In this document: in pieces, positions 9,597 to 20,095 of the stretch
Layout of the letters: every line of letters begins with the position of its first letter
Position numbering within the stretch: the first letter of the stretch is position 1
Assembly (NCBI GenBank): GCA_023376005.1
Contig: CM042141.1
Coordinates: 96,681,011 to 96,745,010, forward strand
From: Doryteuthis pealeii
Taxonomy: Eukaryota > Mollusca > Cephalopoda > Myopsida > Loliginidae
Direction: 5' to 3'
Length of the DNA: 64,000 nucleotides
Translations under genes and position numbers: made by a program
The notes under the pieces: model-generated
What the model saw: the letters and a program-made list of their open reading frames with translations, nothing else
Told to the model about the DNA's origin: nothing
Database searches by the model: none

Positions 9597-9750
9597 CCCA
9601 TAGAGGGGACCCAACAAATATTACGACTCCGGGTCAGAGCGATCCTGGGGTGAATGAAAGAGTACTCGACACTCTACAGATCTCTAAACAGGAACCTCAT
9701 CACCAAATTCAGTTTAGTGCCATACCCAGGACTCCCTTTGGGGGGGGTGT
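9597..9750 (-). repeat. Dispersed repeat B, partial
   Basis: Reverse-complement copy of the 3' half, with GAGTCGTAATATTTGTTGGG and ACTCCGGGTCAGAGCGATCC seen on the + strand. It is preceded by a short repeat-H unit (9538-9595). Confidence 0.65.
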
Positions 9751-9759
9751 TTAACCCTT

Positions 9760-10230
9760 ACAGCAGAATGCTTCTGAAGAAGATGTAGATGAAAAGTCTT
9801 TTAAAAAGGTGATAAAATTTATCTAGTGTTCAAAATAAAATATAATATATGTGCTGGACTGCAACATCGTAGAAAGCAAGTTAATACTCCAGGAGCACTA
9901 TTACTTTCACTTTAGGACTCTTTGGGAAAGGTATGGAAAGGCATGAACCCCTCATTCCTTCAGCTATTGGTTAAATAGTACCAATTCTGTTCTTCTAGAA
10001 GGGTAGGCTTGGTATTAAATAACCCAAGAAGGTTGATATGCCGATAAACAAAGAAACCAAACCAAATAAAAAGATTAATTTTGTGTGTATTTCGGGGCTG
10101 GCGTTTTATTATATAAGATTTATCTCTCTTAAGAAATTGTCGCAAACAATTTTTTTAGGACAAATAAATATAAAGTTGACCATGTAGAACGAGGTCAAGC
10201 GAAGTGTGGAATAACAAGCTGGAAAAGAAG

Positions 10231-10261
<31 letters not shown>

Positions 10262-10840
10262 CAAAAATTGGGCAGTTTTTATATAAACAAGTCGAGAGAC
10301 GAGACCTTGAGTAATGCTTGTTTTCGGAAGGAACAGTAATTTTTATCCCAAACTTTTATTTAAAAGCTTTATTGGTTTTCATAAGAGAGAGAAGGGGTGC
10401 GGCCATTTGTTTAGTAGTCACTGGTGGGAACCTTTTCGTTTCGTTGTTGGCCACTTGAGTTGGCTATCTGAGTTCACAAGACAACAGACCGGATGTTGGC
10501 CATATCTCAATTGACCAACGGAGCTTGGGTCTTTTCTCCGCTGGGAATAAGTGTTGTGTTTTTTTTTTTAATCTTTGTCGACCACAAGATTTACTCAAGT
10601 ATAGATCTTCGCGCCTGATCAGTCTAAGACGGTTTAATTTGGCGCCAAAATGATACGTTTCGATTGTTACACTATTTTCCTGTTTATTTTTAAAATATTT
10701 CTGTGTCCGTGATATGCTCGATCATTTTTTTTTTTTTCAAATATTTCTAAAGTCACGATAAGCTGAAAATTGTAGTTCTGCCTAATTCTACATTCTCTTC
10801 TGAAGCATTCCACTGACTGTATTATCTGCAGGGGTAAATA
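9760..10840. other. No gene recognised; SINE tail and (GAA)n
   Basis: A GTTGATATGCCG-type SINE tail lies at 10015-10050 and a (GAA)n tract at 10225-10260. An open frame at 10314-10514 has no recognisable domain. The rest is unassigned. Confidence 0.45.
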
Positions 10841-10854
10841 CCCCCACCCCCAAA

Positions 10855-11165
10855 AAAAGGGGTGTCCTGGGTATGACCTTAAACTGCAACTGGTAATGAA
10901 GCTTTAATTCTCGTGATCTGGAGAGTATAGTTATTTACCGAGTGTAGCTTAGATGCGGCACAAGGTCAGAAGTATGGGGCACCAAGTGAGAATCGAACTT
11001 ACTAACAATTGCTTGCGAATCTACCTTGCTAACCCTTACACTACATGAGGTTCCCTGATCTGGGGAGTATAGAGTACTATTTCGTTGCCATTATACTCAG
11101 GTCCGCTCTGACCCGGAGTCGTAGTTCTTGTTGGGTCCCATCTATGGGTCAACCAATAAATCAAT
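10855..11165 (+). repeat. Dispersed repeat B with nested SINE
   Basis: The copy runs GTCCTGGGTATGACCTTAAA to CTCTGACCCGGAGTCGTAG and TCCCATCTATGGGTCAACC. It is interrupted at 10931-11055. Confidence 0.7.
10931..11055 (-). mobile_element. Nested tRNA-derived SINE with 17-bp target-site duplication
   Basis: Flanks TGATCTGGAGAGTATAG (10914-10930) and TGATCTGGGGAGTATAG (11056-11072) are a 17-bp duplication with one difference. On the - strand the insert carries TAGTGTAAGGGTTAGCAAGG (A box region) and AAGTTCGATTCTCAC (B box). This shows the SINE moved after repeat B was in place. Confidence 0.75.
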
Positions 11166-11795
11166 TAGCGACACACAAAGAAAAACTGAAATAAGGAGAG
11201 ATTCAGAACGATTGATTTTAACGGCAGGTCAACCCGTCTAGTGTTATTTTATGGCATATAGGTTAGGGAATCACGTTAATTGTGTGTTAATATTTTACAT
11301 TTTTATGTAATTGTTTCTTAAGAGTTTTTTTCTTCTGTTTTGCATGCGGTCATATTGAATACGAACAATCTTTAAATATACTAGCAAAATACCCCCCCCC
11401 CCCCCGGGCGATGTAAAAATAATTTTTTGAAAGATATTGCTTGAGGAGGTGGAAGTTAAAAATTAAATGCCGGAGAGTTTGAACCATAAATCATGAAATC
11501 ATCAAATTTATTAAAGGACTAAAAAAATAAAACAATTTGAAATCGAAATTAAGTTCTATTAACTTTGAATATCTATTAAAATAAAACAAACTATATATAA
11601 ATATATAATACTGGGGATGTATCTATTAAAACTTATTTGAAAAAAAACAATGAGGACTGTCTAATGTTGCATGCTCAAATTTTGAGTGTGTTTATTCTGT
11701 TATGACGATTTATGACGGGTAAAGTGACGTAAGCAGTGACGTAGTTTTTGTTACAGACAAAAACCGGAAGCGAATCTCCATTATTAATAGATCTA
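11165..11795. other. AT-rich, poly-C tract, repeat G-end remnant
   Basis: A run of about 14 C lies at 11392-11405 next to ACTAGCAAAATA. Near 11740-11790 the reverse complement of the repeat G end (AATCTCCATTATTAATAG) is seen. No gene supported. Confidence 0.45.
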
Positions 11796-11799
11796 TTTG

Positions 11800-11965
11800 A
11801 CCCCTAAATGGGAACCTAAAAGGTGCTACCATTCCAGGTCAGATTTGACCTGAGATTAATTGTAATTACGGGGTACTCAACATGGACCAGATTCCCAGAT
11901 CTGGAGACTCAGATCCAGTTTAGTGGCATACACAAGGTACTCCTTTTGGAAGGGCCTTATTCCTC
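11800..11965 (-). repeat. Dispersed repeat B, partial
   Basis: On + it reads GACCCCTAAATGGGAACC, AGGTCAGATTTGACC, GGGGTACTCAACATGG and TAGTGGCATACACAAGGTAC, the reverse complement of the B 3' half. Confidence 0.65.
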
Positions 11966-12221
11966 TACAAGGGGAATATAATTGGCCTATTCTACACCTC
12001 GTCGATAGAGCAAAAATAAAGAGAGTCAACCGGTTTCATGTACACTGTTTCTTTCGATTCAATTGTTAAACCTTTACAGGTAGAGTAATCGCTTTTACCT
12101 ACGTGAATTATTGATTTTTAACAGGATAAGGTTGTTTTAGGCATAGTGGTTAGGGAATCGTGTTCATTGTACGATTATATTTATATCTTTTTTGTTGTTA
12201 CTTCTTCAGAGTTTTTTTTTC

Positions 12222-12600
12222 ACACGGTTATGTAATATCAAGTTTTCCTAACTAATACGAATAATCTGCACGCAGTTGTATAGTTTCAAGTATTCTTATC
12301 TAATACTAATAACTATATGATTTCAAGTAATTATTTCTATTTAATAAGAGTGATTTATTTACACACAGTTATATAATAATCCAGAGTAAACCATTATAGC
12401 TGTAAATAATTTACAGACACTAATATGGTTTCAAGTATTACTATCTAATACAAATAATTTGCTCACACTTTTATAGTTTCAAGTAACTAATAATGATAAT
12501 CCTTAGTAAACAATTATAGTGTCAAGTAAATATTCTCAATACAAATAATTTACAGTTATATGTGATCAAGTATTCCTACTGAATACTAATAATTTTCAAA
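12222..12600. repeat. Degenerate ~45-50 bp tandem repeat (repeat H)
   Basis: About eight diverged units share the pattern ACAGTTATATAATTTCAAG, TATTCCTATCTAATACTAAT and AATTT. It abuts a reverse-strand repeat B copy (12600-12740). Single units sit next to B copies at 9538 and 19105, which suggests it began as a tail of that element and then expanded. Confidence 0.6.
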
Positions 12601-12740
12601 CAGATCTATATTAGCCATAGAGGAGACTCTAACAGGTACTGCCACTCCGGGTCAGTGTAGACCTGAGAGTAATGACAATGAAGGAGTACTCGACAATCCC
12701 CAGAGATCCAGATGCATAACCAGGACATGGGATACAAGTC
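12600..12740 (-). repeat. Dispersed repeat B, partial
   Basis: On + it reads CATAGAGGAGACTCTAACAG, CACTCCGGGTCAGTGTAGAC and GGAGTACTCGACAATCCCC, the reverse complement of the B 3' half. Confidence 0.65.
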
Positions 12741-13240
12741 AACGTATTCTAAGCCCCACCGACATTGTAGATGAAAAAAAAGTAAAACATATTAAAAGTC
12801 AGTCTTGGCTGGGAGTTTGAACAGAACAGAAGAAAGATAGCGTATTCCATTCAAAGGGCCATTTCTCAGCGGGTGTTTGTCTGACTTGGGTTTATGAAAT
12901 AGAATAAGAGTTCTAAAGAAAAACAAAATAGTCTTGTATTCGTTAATCAAAATCTAGACAACGACACAAGATGAAAACCCAAGAAATCCCAAGACAACAA
13001 GACAAGAAATCCCGCCAGTCCAGATAGCTGTCCATATCCAACTACTCAGATAGCTTAATAGAAAACGCCCCCGAAAAAAATAAGTAGATAAATATACAAG
13101 ATAAGTATAGGTCTATTTAAAATGAGTATGTAACATATTCACCATAGATTCTTGGCAGCAATAAAGATTTCCTGATCTTATTTATCAATAATGTCTTTAT
13201 TAAGGTCTAGCTGGGATAGATTTGCCTCGAAACAGACCAT
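12740..13240. other. No gene recognised
   Basis: AT-rich sequence with stop codons in all frames over most of its length; no RNA signature noticed. Confidence 0.4.
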
Positions 13241-13530
13241 ATTATCAATGTGTTTAAAATCATTAAGAAATAAATGTTTACATAGTATATGGTGTGAATA
13301 ATTTGCATACCAGTTTTAATAAACGCATGCTTAATAAATAATTACTTGGTGTTATTCTCAAACGTATTCAAAGCAATCCTATGCATAATTTCATATTGAA
13401 ATCAATTAGAAAAAAAGTAAAAATAAATGTAATCTTTTTTGTGTTCGTATTTAATTTATTTAGTCTTCCTAATTCAATATAATATTTGATTATATTAAAA
13501 CTAATGGAGGGTGCAAGTGTTTATAATGTA
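13240..13530 (+). repeat. Degraded repeat G copy
   Basis: AATTTGCATACCAGTTTTAA, ACTTGGTGTTATT and AATGGAGGGTGCAAGTG parallel the 3' half of the copy at 7320-7725, with many differences. Confidence 0.5.
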
Positions 13531-13659
13531 AAACAATATTTTCAAGTTTTCAAATATACAGGTACTTATGATGCTGGCCATATCTCCATTGTTTCAAACG
13601 TGTTCATTCTTATAATCAACCCCAAAATATTTTATTTTTTCTGATTTCGATTTGGCTCA

Positions 13660-13880
13660 TTTATTTAATGGCGTACTAACCTTCATGGGTTATTCAATGT
13701 CAAAGGCCATCCTTGCAAAAGACCACCAGTGGTACTATTCAACCATAACAGGGAGTATGGGGAGGGACGTCATACATTTCCAAAGAAAGTGAACGTTATT
13801 GTGCGACTGGAGTTCGAACTCGCTTACTACAATATCGTAGTCTAGCACGTTTACCATTACACCACGGGGATTTCCCTTTG
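13660..13880 (-). repeat. tRNA-derived SINE, type C
   Basis: The - strand head reads GTGGTGTAATGGTAAACGTG and a good B box GCGAGTTCGAACTCC (about 13811-13825). The 3' end, read on + as TAATGGCGTACTAACCTTCA, is the family tail. Other copies: 34225-34390, 34395-34700, 38285-38715 and 43035-43250. Confidence 0.75.
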
Positions 13881-14240
13881 CTGAGTTTAATTTCAATCTC
13901 TAACTGGTTTTAAAGTATTTTGTGTCCTTCTTTTAATAGTTATAATGTATTTATTAGTCGGTTTTTAAGTAGGTATAATTAACAAATCTAAACCTTTATC
14001 AGAAACGGAATCACAGAAATCTCTTCTGTAAATAAAAATATCTTAGAATATATTGGTCAACGCGAACATAAATGTATTTCATAGCAACACTTTTCTTTCA
14101 GTTTTTTCTCTCTTCACTGATGAGAATAGAGAAAAGATAGAACCATGGCGTTTCTCTTGAGACTGTTTTAATGCGAACAGTTGGTAATCAATTTTGCTTT
14201 ACGGGCGTATTTTTGTAGAACTCATTTTTTTGATCAATTT
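13880..14240. other. No gene recognised
   Basis: AT-rich unassigned sequence between two repeats. Confidence 0.4.
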
Positions 14241-14243
14241 AAC

Positions 14244-14700
14244 CCATAGATGAATCCCTAACATGAACAACCACCCTGATTCAGAGTGAACCTAGGAGTA
14301 ATGGTGATGAAGGGGTACTCTACATTCCCCAAAGCTCCAGAATTGGGACCTCACCATTAGATGCAGTTTAACGTCATACCCTAAGACCTTCTAACACATA
14401 TCTGATAAAAAGGGTTGGGGGGGGGCCTTGCTATAACGGCAATAGGTTCGAGACAATCATATAGGTGCTATAGCTTGACGTGACCAGCCGATTTATCGCA
14501 CGGAGCCTCTCCGACCGCCCATCTAGCCTAAGTAAGGGGAAAAGTAGAGTGTTGCATGTCATAGATTGGTCAAACACCAGGATTCCGTCCTTAAGCATCA
14601 CAGGTGGCCATCCACTGCAAACAGATGGTCCTATTGGGGGGATTTTACCTCTCTGCAGGAGATGCATCACTGGAAAGTAGGTTTTAGTCACATAAGTGTG
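14244..14700 (-). repeat. Dispersed repeat B, long copy
   Basis: Reverse complement of the 9045-9470 copy, including CGGAGCCTCTCCGACCGCCC and CATCACAGGTGGCCATCCA on the + strand. It does not carry the 3' CCAA tail. Confidence 0.75.
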
Positions 14701-14940
14701 TGGAGGACAAAATGAAGACAAGGTGCGAATTATTTAACAAAGTGGGGACGTTACGTAACTAACGTAATTTGGCACTTAACAATAAAGTATCGAATGCGTT
14801 AACTAACGTCCTTTGGCGCTGAATGTGTTAACTCTTAACTTCCTGGACATCACAATACAGCACTTCATTCTCAATACAGTAGTCTTGTAGATACAAGTGC
14901 AAGATTAATTCTATTCAAATATTCATCACTTTAAACTAAG

Positions 14941-14992
14941 TACTACTACTACTACTACTACTACTACTAGTAGTAGTAGTAGTAGTAGTAGA
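14941..14992. repeat. (TAC)n(TAG)n perfect palindrome
   Basis: A TAC tract runs into a TAG tract, which makes a perfect self-complementary hairpin of about 50 bp. The same arrangement, shorter, ends the SINE at 4840-4872. Confidence 0.9.
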
Positions 14993-15374
14993 TTTTAAAA
15001 CGAACTGCCTATTTTTGACTTTCTCAAAATCCTACTAGAAATACTTTACAGGAAATGAAGAGTTAAAGAATGCTCAGACCGTTTGCGTTGTTGTTGTTGT
15101 TGTGAGTTTTGACAATTTTTGATAAGCCAAAATTATAGTATTATTTTCTTGTTAGGCCTCCTTGGGAATCTCCCTTTTTTACTATCTTCACACATCAACC
15201 TTTAAAAAAAAAAAAGAAAAAAAGAAAACTCTCCAGCATTCCTACCCTGTGTCCAGTAGCTTCGCCTTCTGAACCGGTAAGATACAAAAATGAATCGCAT
15301 AATTCCTGGGGAGCCTTCCCCCCAGGCAGCACCTTCCCCCTTCATTTAAAAGGATCAGGGCTGGGTTTAGCCCA

Positions 15375-15560
15375 ATAAGGACTAAAGTAGAGTGTTGCAT
15401 ATCACAGGATCACTTAGTATCCGGGTCACCGACCGCTCAGTCACCACAATCCCGTTCTCAGGCATTACGGGTCGCCATCCATGGCCAATAGATGGTCGAA
15501 TTGGGTGGGTGGGAATTCTTACCTCCCTGCAGAGGTGCAGTCGAATTATTTTATTGAATT
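15375..15560 (-). repeat. Dispersed repeat B, 5' part
   Basis: On + it reads AGAGTGTTGCATATCACAGG, TCAGTCACCACAATCCCGTT and TACCTCCCTGCAGAGGTGCA, the reverse complement of the B 5' half. Confidence 0.65.
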
Positions 15561-15689
15561 ACCCAACAAGGCAGGCCATTTTCTGTACATACAACCAGTT
15601 ATGAATAAATTTAATTATTTTTTTATCTCTTAAAGTCATTTGTCCAATTTGCGTTTGCAAATTCTTTGGATTATGGATTATGGATTGAG

Positions 15690-15862
15690 ATTGTTATTAT
15701 TATTATTGAGTTTTTCACATCAACTGATGGTATTTCACTGGAGTCTGAGTGACAACAAGTCTCCTCAGGTCTCCAGGACTCTTCTGAGTATTCTAGCCGA
15801 GTGTAGCAATGCAGTAGTCTGGATGGTCTCAATTCTCCTTTTGATTTTTTCACATCAGCGTT
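15690..15862 (-). mobile_element. LINE 3' end, short copy with (AAT)n tail
   Basis: On the - strand it reads TIQTTALLHSARILRRVLE-like codons, a stop, then GTCACTCAGACTCCAGTGAA, CATCAGTTGATGTGAAAAAC and (AAT)n. This defines the 3' UTR and tail of the endonuclease-type LINE. It lies directly next to a longer copy at 15863-16430. Confidence 0.65.
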
Positions 15863-16430
15863 AGCTGATGGTATTTCACTGGACTGAGTGACAAGTCTCC
15901 TCAGGTCTCCAGGACTCTTCTGAGTATTCTAAACAATTACAGCAATGCAGTGGTCTGGGTGGTCTCAATTCTTCCTCTGATTTCCAGCTTTTTGGGACCG
16001 TTCCAAGTGCACCAACTACAATTGGTATCACTTTCACCTTCATATTCCACAGCTTTTTCAATTCTCTGGCAAGGTCCAGGTGTTTATCCATCTTTTCGTT
16101 TTCTTTCAACTTCATCCTGTGATCTGCTGAAACACCAAAATCCACCAGTTGGCACATTCTCTCTCTTTTTTTTTTTTTTTTGTTAATCAACACTAGGTCT
16201 GGTCTCCTGGCTGGGATTTTTCTCGAAGTCCCAGAGAATTTTATGCGTTTCATTCTCAAGACCAGATTCTAGTTTATACATATACCATTTTGTTGCAGGG
16301 TAAAAATGTGATTTTTTGCATAATTCCCAGTGGATCACCTTCCCAACCCAGTCATACCTAGCTTTGTATTCCCGTTGTGCTAGTTTGCTACATTCGCTCA
16401 TCTCTGTCACCGCACAGTCAACAAACACAT
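15863..16430 (-). mobile_element. LINE 3' end: zinc-knuckle-like and endonuclease domains
   Basis: On the - strand from 16428 the frame reads SECSKLAQREYKARYDWVGK, VIHWELCKK, WYMYKLES and ENETHKILWDFEKN, then after a shift PARRPDLVLINKK, LVDFGVSADHRMKLKENEK, HLDLARELKKLW and KVIPIVVGALGTVPK. The C-x-H-x-C series before the endonuclease resembles the C-terminal CCHC motif of R2-like LINEs. Two frameshifts and a poly-T run at 16168-16182 break it. It extends the domain picture of the 8612 copy toward the 5' side. Confidence 0.65.
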
Positions 16431-16765
16431 GTTTTCTTTGATTAGTAACATCGTGTCCAAAAGAAAGCTACCAAAATGCTTAGTGTATATTATAAAGACC
16501 TTTTGTCGGAGATTAAAATACGCTAATTGTATCCCCTACAGAGGAATAAGAGCCCCCCCCCCCCATTAAAAATGTCATGTCTTGGGTAAAACACTAAACT
16601 GTATCTGATGGTGAGGCTCTTGTTCTGGAGATCTGGGGAGTGTCGAGTACCCTCTCATTGTCCTTACTCCTAGGTCTGCTAAAAATGTATTCGTATTCGA
16701 TACGACCATGTACAAAAAAACACCTTCCTAAGAAACAAGTACACAACTAATGTTGGTTGGTTGGT
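16430..16765. repeat. Poly-C and dispersed repeat B fragment
   Basis: A poly-C run lies at 16553-16564, followed by a + strand B fragment (AAACTGTATCTGATGGTGAG, GGGAGTGTCGAGTACCCTCT). Confidence 0.55.
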
Positions 16766-16769
16766 TGTT

Positions 16770-17490
16770 TGTTTTGTTTTACGGCCTATCAACCCTTTCT
16801 GGTCATCTAATGCTGAATAAAGTCATGTTGATAAACAAACGACTCAAATTGCTTACAGCAAACATGTCAAACTGACTAGCCCCCTAAGGCCGCATGGATT
16901 ACATATGTCTGTCATGAGGGTCGCACATGACAACTAAGTCTTTAAATCCTTCTTCTATATTAACAGAATAAAGTGATGATTTCTATCATTAATCTCTTTA
17001 TTATCAACTAAAAGCTAATGAATACATATTTAAAAAAAACATTTTTGTTAAAAAGAATATTAGAGACCAAGTCTAAATGATAAAAATTACAAGTGTCACT
17101 GTCACTTTCAATTATAGCTTTTTTGTTAATTGAAAGCAAGAGAAGGAAAGAGAAAAGACCCACTCCCTTTCATTGACTTAGTTAGCCTCCTCCTTCTGCA
17201 ACTCAAAGGAAGGAGTGAAAGACAATGCGTTGATAACAGACTTTGTTTCTTAACAACACATTGCCCTTATGAAAATAAACGACCGTTTTTGCTCAGGGAT
17301 TTTTGGGAAAACTTTTTTTAAAAACGGTGGTACTGTAAAAGCGCCGTATGAGAGCACAGTCTGCGTGCAGGCCTCACCTGTTCTTGCTGAGGGCCGCATG
17401 CTTGACATTCCTGGCTTTCAGTACCTGCTGTTGCTCAAGTGGTCACTCAATTAAGTATTGAACGGGCTCATCGCTGCTTAAATCCCAATA
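16770..17490 (-). repeat. 5S rRNA-derived SINE interrupted by a hAT-type element
   Basis: The tail (16779-16850; on - strand it ends GGGTTGATAGGCCGTAAAA) and the 5S-like head (17421-17490) flank a 555-bp insertion. Joined, the flanks match the uninterrupted copy at 27249-27440 at the junction CTTACAG/TACCTGCTGTTGCT. The 5S-like portion here is shortened. Confidence 0.7.
16859..17413. mobile_element. hAT-type non-autonomous DNA transposon with 8-bp TSD
   Basis: Ends read CAAACATGTCAAACTGACTA (left) and, reverse-complemented, CAGGAATGTCAAGCATGCGG (right). Both start CA and share ATGTCAA followed by a GGCCGC-type segment, typical of hAT termini. Flanks GCTTACAG (16851-16858) and GCTTTCAG (17414-17421) are an 8-bp duplication with one difference. 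The internal open frame (17130-17321) shows no transposase motif, so the element is non-autonomous. Confidence 0.7.
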
Positions 17491-17499
17491 AATGTTAAA

Positions 17500-17985
17500 T
17501 ATGGACGTACAATGAACGCGATTCCCTAACATCTATCTATAAAATAACTTCAGACAGGTTGACATGCCATTAAAATCAATCAATCGATCTTTTGCGAATC
17601 TTTAGTTCGTATCATCTTGTTTCTTCTGTCAACAGGGCCTTTAGAATACACCACTGTACCTCTGCAGCGGAGTAATACCCCTCAATGGGGCTATCTGTTG
17701 GCCGTGGGTGGTGACCCGTAACAATAAGACCTTTAAGGATGGAATCCTGGTGGCTGAACAGTCCATGACATGCAACACTTCATGTTAGGGTCCAATCAAC
17801 CAATGGGTTGAATAGAAAAATATGAGTTTAAATGAAATGTGTTTTTTAAAAAAATTGAGTATCCATAATCTGTGAATAAAACAAAAACGCCTTCGGCATA
17901 AAATGATTCAATAGGGTTGATATGCCATAAAACTCAACCAACCAACCACCCAACCAACCAAACAATCTTCTATTTATTGTCTCAG
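17500..17985. repeat. Repeat B fragments and SINE tails
   Basis: A 5' B fragment (17655-17795, with ACCTCTGCAGCGGAGTAATA and GGCTGAACAGTCCATGACAT) is preceded and followed by GTTGACATGCCATTAAAA and GTTGATATGCCATAAAAC tails with CCAA-rich ends. Confidence 0.6.
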
Positions 17986-18795
17986 TTCTAAATATATTAA
18001 TTCAAACGGACATAACAATACAGATTTTTCAGTCTTGAATCATATTCAATATTTTTGTTAATTCACATCCCCCCGCCCCCTAGCCCACCAACCGCCACCG
18101 CCGCTTTCACGTTTACAATCTGTCAGGCCTTTTTTTTTTATTTTTTATCTAAACTTGTTTACAACTTTTTTTTTCTTGCTTAAATGGTGTGACGGTTCGG
18201 CTTCTCAAATTCCCAGAATATTTTCTTTATTTATTTTTCAGTTTTTAAATTTCTGGGAATTTTTTTCTCTCTTGTTCTTGTTGTTGCTGTTGCTGCAGGT
18301 AGTGGTCGTAGTAGTGGTCGTAGTAGTGGTGGTGGTCGGCGTCTTTGTGGTGGTAGTATGAGTTCATGGTCAATATTTTTCTCCCCCCCAAAATCTCCTT
18401 GCCATCTTCTCGGATGCGACGGACACGTATCATTTCTTCCCACATTTGGACAACTTCCTTGTCCGTGTGTCGTTCCCACACTTCTGCTTTCCCCATCGTC
18501 TTTTATTTCCTTTTTGAAGATTTCTCGAATCATCTCGAATGATCAGTGCGAGAGAAAAAAAATAAAGCTAAAACGGATGAAAATCGATTTTTTTCCTGAA
18601 AAAAAGAAAATTCCGTTGATAATTTGTCGATAGCACCTACCATAGCGCAATGGTTGGCATGTTGTATCGCAAATCAATATGTTAGTAATTTTTAAAAAAT
18701 CAATCGATAAATGAATATATAGATTTTAACGGCATACAAATCTGTTATGAGTTATTTTATGCCTAGAGGTTAGGAAATTGCGTACATTGTACGTT
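17985..18795. other. No gene recognised; GTGGTC-rich short repeat
   Basis: A GTAGTGGTC/GTGGTGG tract lies at 18296-18358. Overlapping frames on both strands are low-complexity (Val or His/Tyr runs) and show no domain. Confidence 0.45.
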
Positions 18796-19014
18796 TAATT
18801 TTGATATTTCGGATTGTTGTCCTCATCTTTATTGTGGTATGTATAAACACAATGTTCAGGCTACTGTAACCTCGGGACTTGTTTAGGTGTTTTTTGTTTT
18901 TAGATGAAAACAAAAACAACACCTAAACAAGGCCCTAGGTTACAGTGGCCTGAACATTGTATTTATACATACCACAATAAAGATAAGGACAACAGTCCGA
19001 AATATCAAAATTAT
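18796..19014. mobile_element. ~219-bp fold-back element
   Basis: Two ~100-bp arms (18796-18902 and 18909-19014) are reverse complements around a short AGATG loop. Blocks such as CAATGTTCAGGC and its complement GCCTGAACATTG show the pairing. No coding capacity. Confidence 0.75.
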
Positions 19015-19399
19015 TCATATCAAGCCTAATCTCATAAATACAGACAAATATTGTACGTTTATATTTATATTTTTCGTGTAGTTTCTTAAGACTTTTTGGC
19101 ACACTGTTATATGATATCAAGTATTCGTATCGAATTGGAATAATTTGCTAACAGATCTATTTAACTCATATATGGGATCGTAATAGGAACTACTTCTCAC
19201 GGGTAAGGAAAAGGTAGATACATCTCTTCTCTCCACAGATGTTTGTAAATTGTGGGGCAGACTGAGCTCTCTAGCATTGGTAGGGTAGCCGGTCTAGGAG
19301 AAGGAAAAAAACTCTGAATTCAAAAGACGAGGCATAGGTGCATCATTTTTCTGTTATCAATTCATCTCAAAAGAGTGACAAGTCCTGCACAAGCCGCTA

Positions 19400-20095
19400 C
19401 CCCTACAAAGAAATCACATGTATATTCTTTAATAATTATAATCAAGACGTGCCGACAGCACGGATATCCATGACTCTTTCTCACCAACCGTCCCTATCAC
19501 ATATCGCTCCTGGAAGGTCCTCTGCACAGTATCCAGTGTCGGTGTAGAGCTGAGAGATGTATGTTTTTATTGGCCGACCCACACTGGTATGTCCATGTAA
19601 AGGTGCTCATGGGATAATGTTACTTGCTTCTCCAGTATGTATATTTATCAACCCCTCCGCACGAGCAGGATGCAACACAAGGTCAATTTCTTATGCGGAG
19701 TTTTAACAGGTTTGAATTCAGCGTTTTCCTTCTTCTTGACTGGTTACCTAACCACGGTTAAAGAGTCCACTCTGTCCTACTATTTATCCATAGCTGGCGG
19801 GAGAATAGTTGTATGCATACCTTTCCCATGGGTAGTAGCGAAATGTGTGAAATGCAAACAGTCTCGTCCAGGATTTGAACGTGTTTCGCCGTGTCCATTT
19901 CCTACGATGTTAACCATTACACCACGTACCTCCAGCATATCTTGTTCGTCTTGCCCGGATGGTTTGTGTGATAGGAGACGAGTGGCCATACAGCTTCTCC
20001 TTTGTGGGATGCTACTTACAGGATTTTTTCAAGTCAACACGTAGCATTCTTGTAGAGTTCCCACCTGACTTTTTCTCCAAGCGTTTCGTTAGAAT
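19400..20095 (-). mobile_element. LINE reverse-transcriptase C-terminus, split by a SINE
   Basis: On the - strand 20095-19945 reads LEKKSGGNSTRMLR, YGHSSPITQTIRARRTR and 19630-19400 reads HGHTSVGRPIKTYISQLYTD, CAEDLPGAICDRDGW and ERVMDIRAV. These are consecutive parts of the C-terminal region after the reverse transcriptase of the YADD-type LINE also seen at 21430 and 26110. In-frame stops show it is dead. The type A SINE (19640-19938) sits between the two parts. Confidence 0.7.
19640..19938 (-). mobile_element. tRNA-derived SINE, type A, inserted in LINE
   Basis: Near full length: - strand head GGAGGTACGTGGTGTAATGG, B box CGTTCAAATCC near 19868-19880, body, and distal CATCCTGCTCGTGCGGAGGG. 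Flanking LINE sequence resumes on each side in the expected order. Confidence 0.8.

Noticed and set aside
9770..9800. CTGAAGA followed by GAAA
   Set aside because: The segment between them does not form a helix II and no U-H site is positioned correctly.
17130..17454. Frames inside the hAT-type element as a transposase remnant
   Set aside because: No recognisable transposase or zinc-finger motif in either frame.
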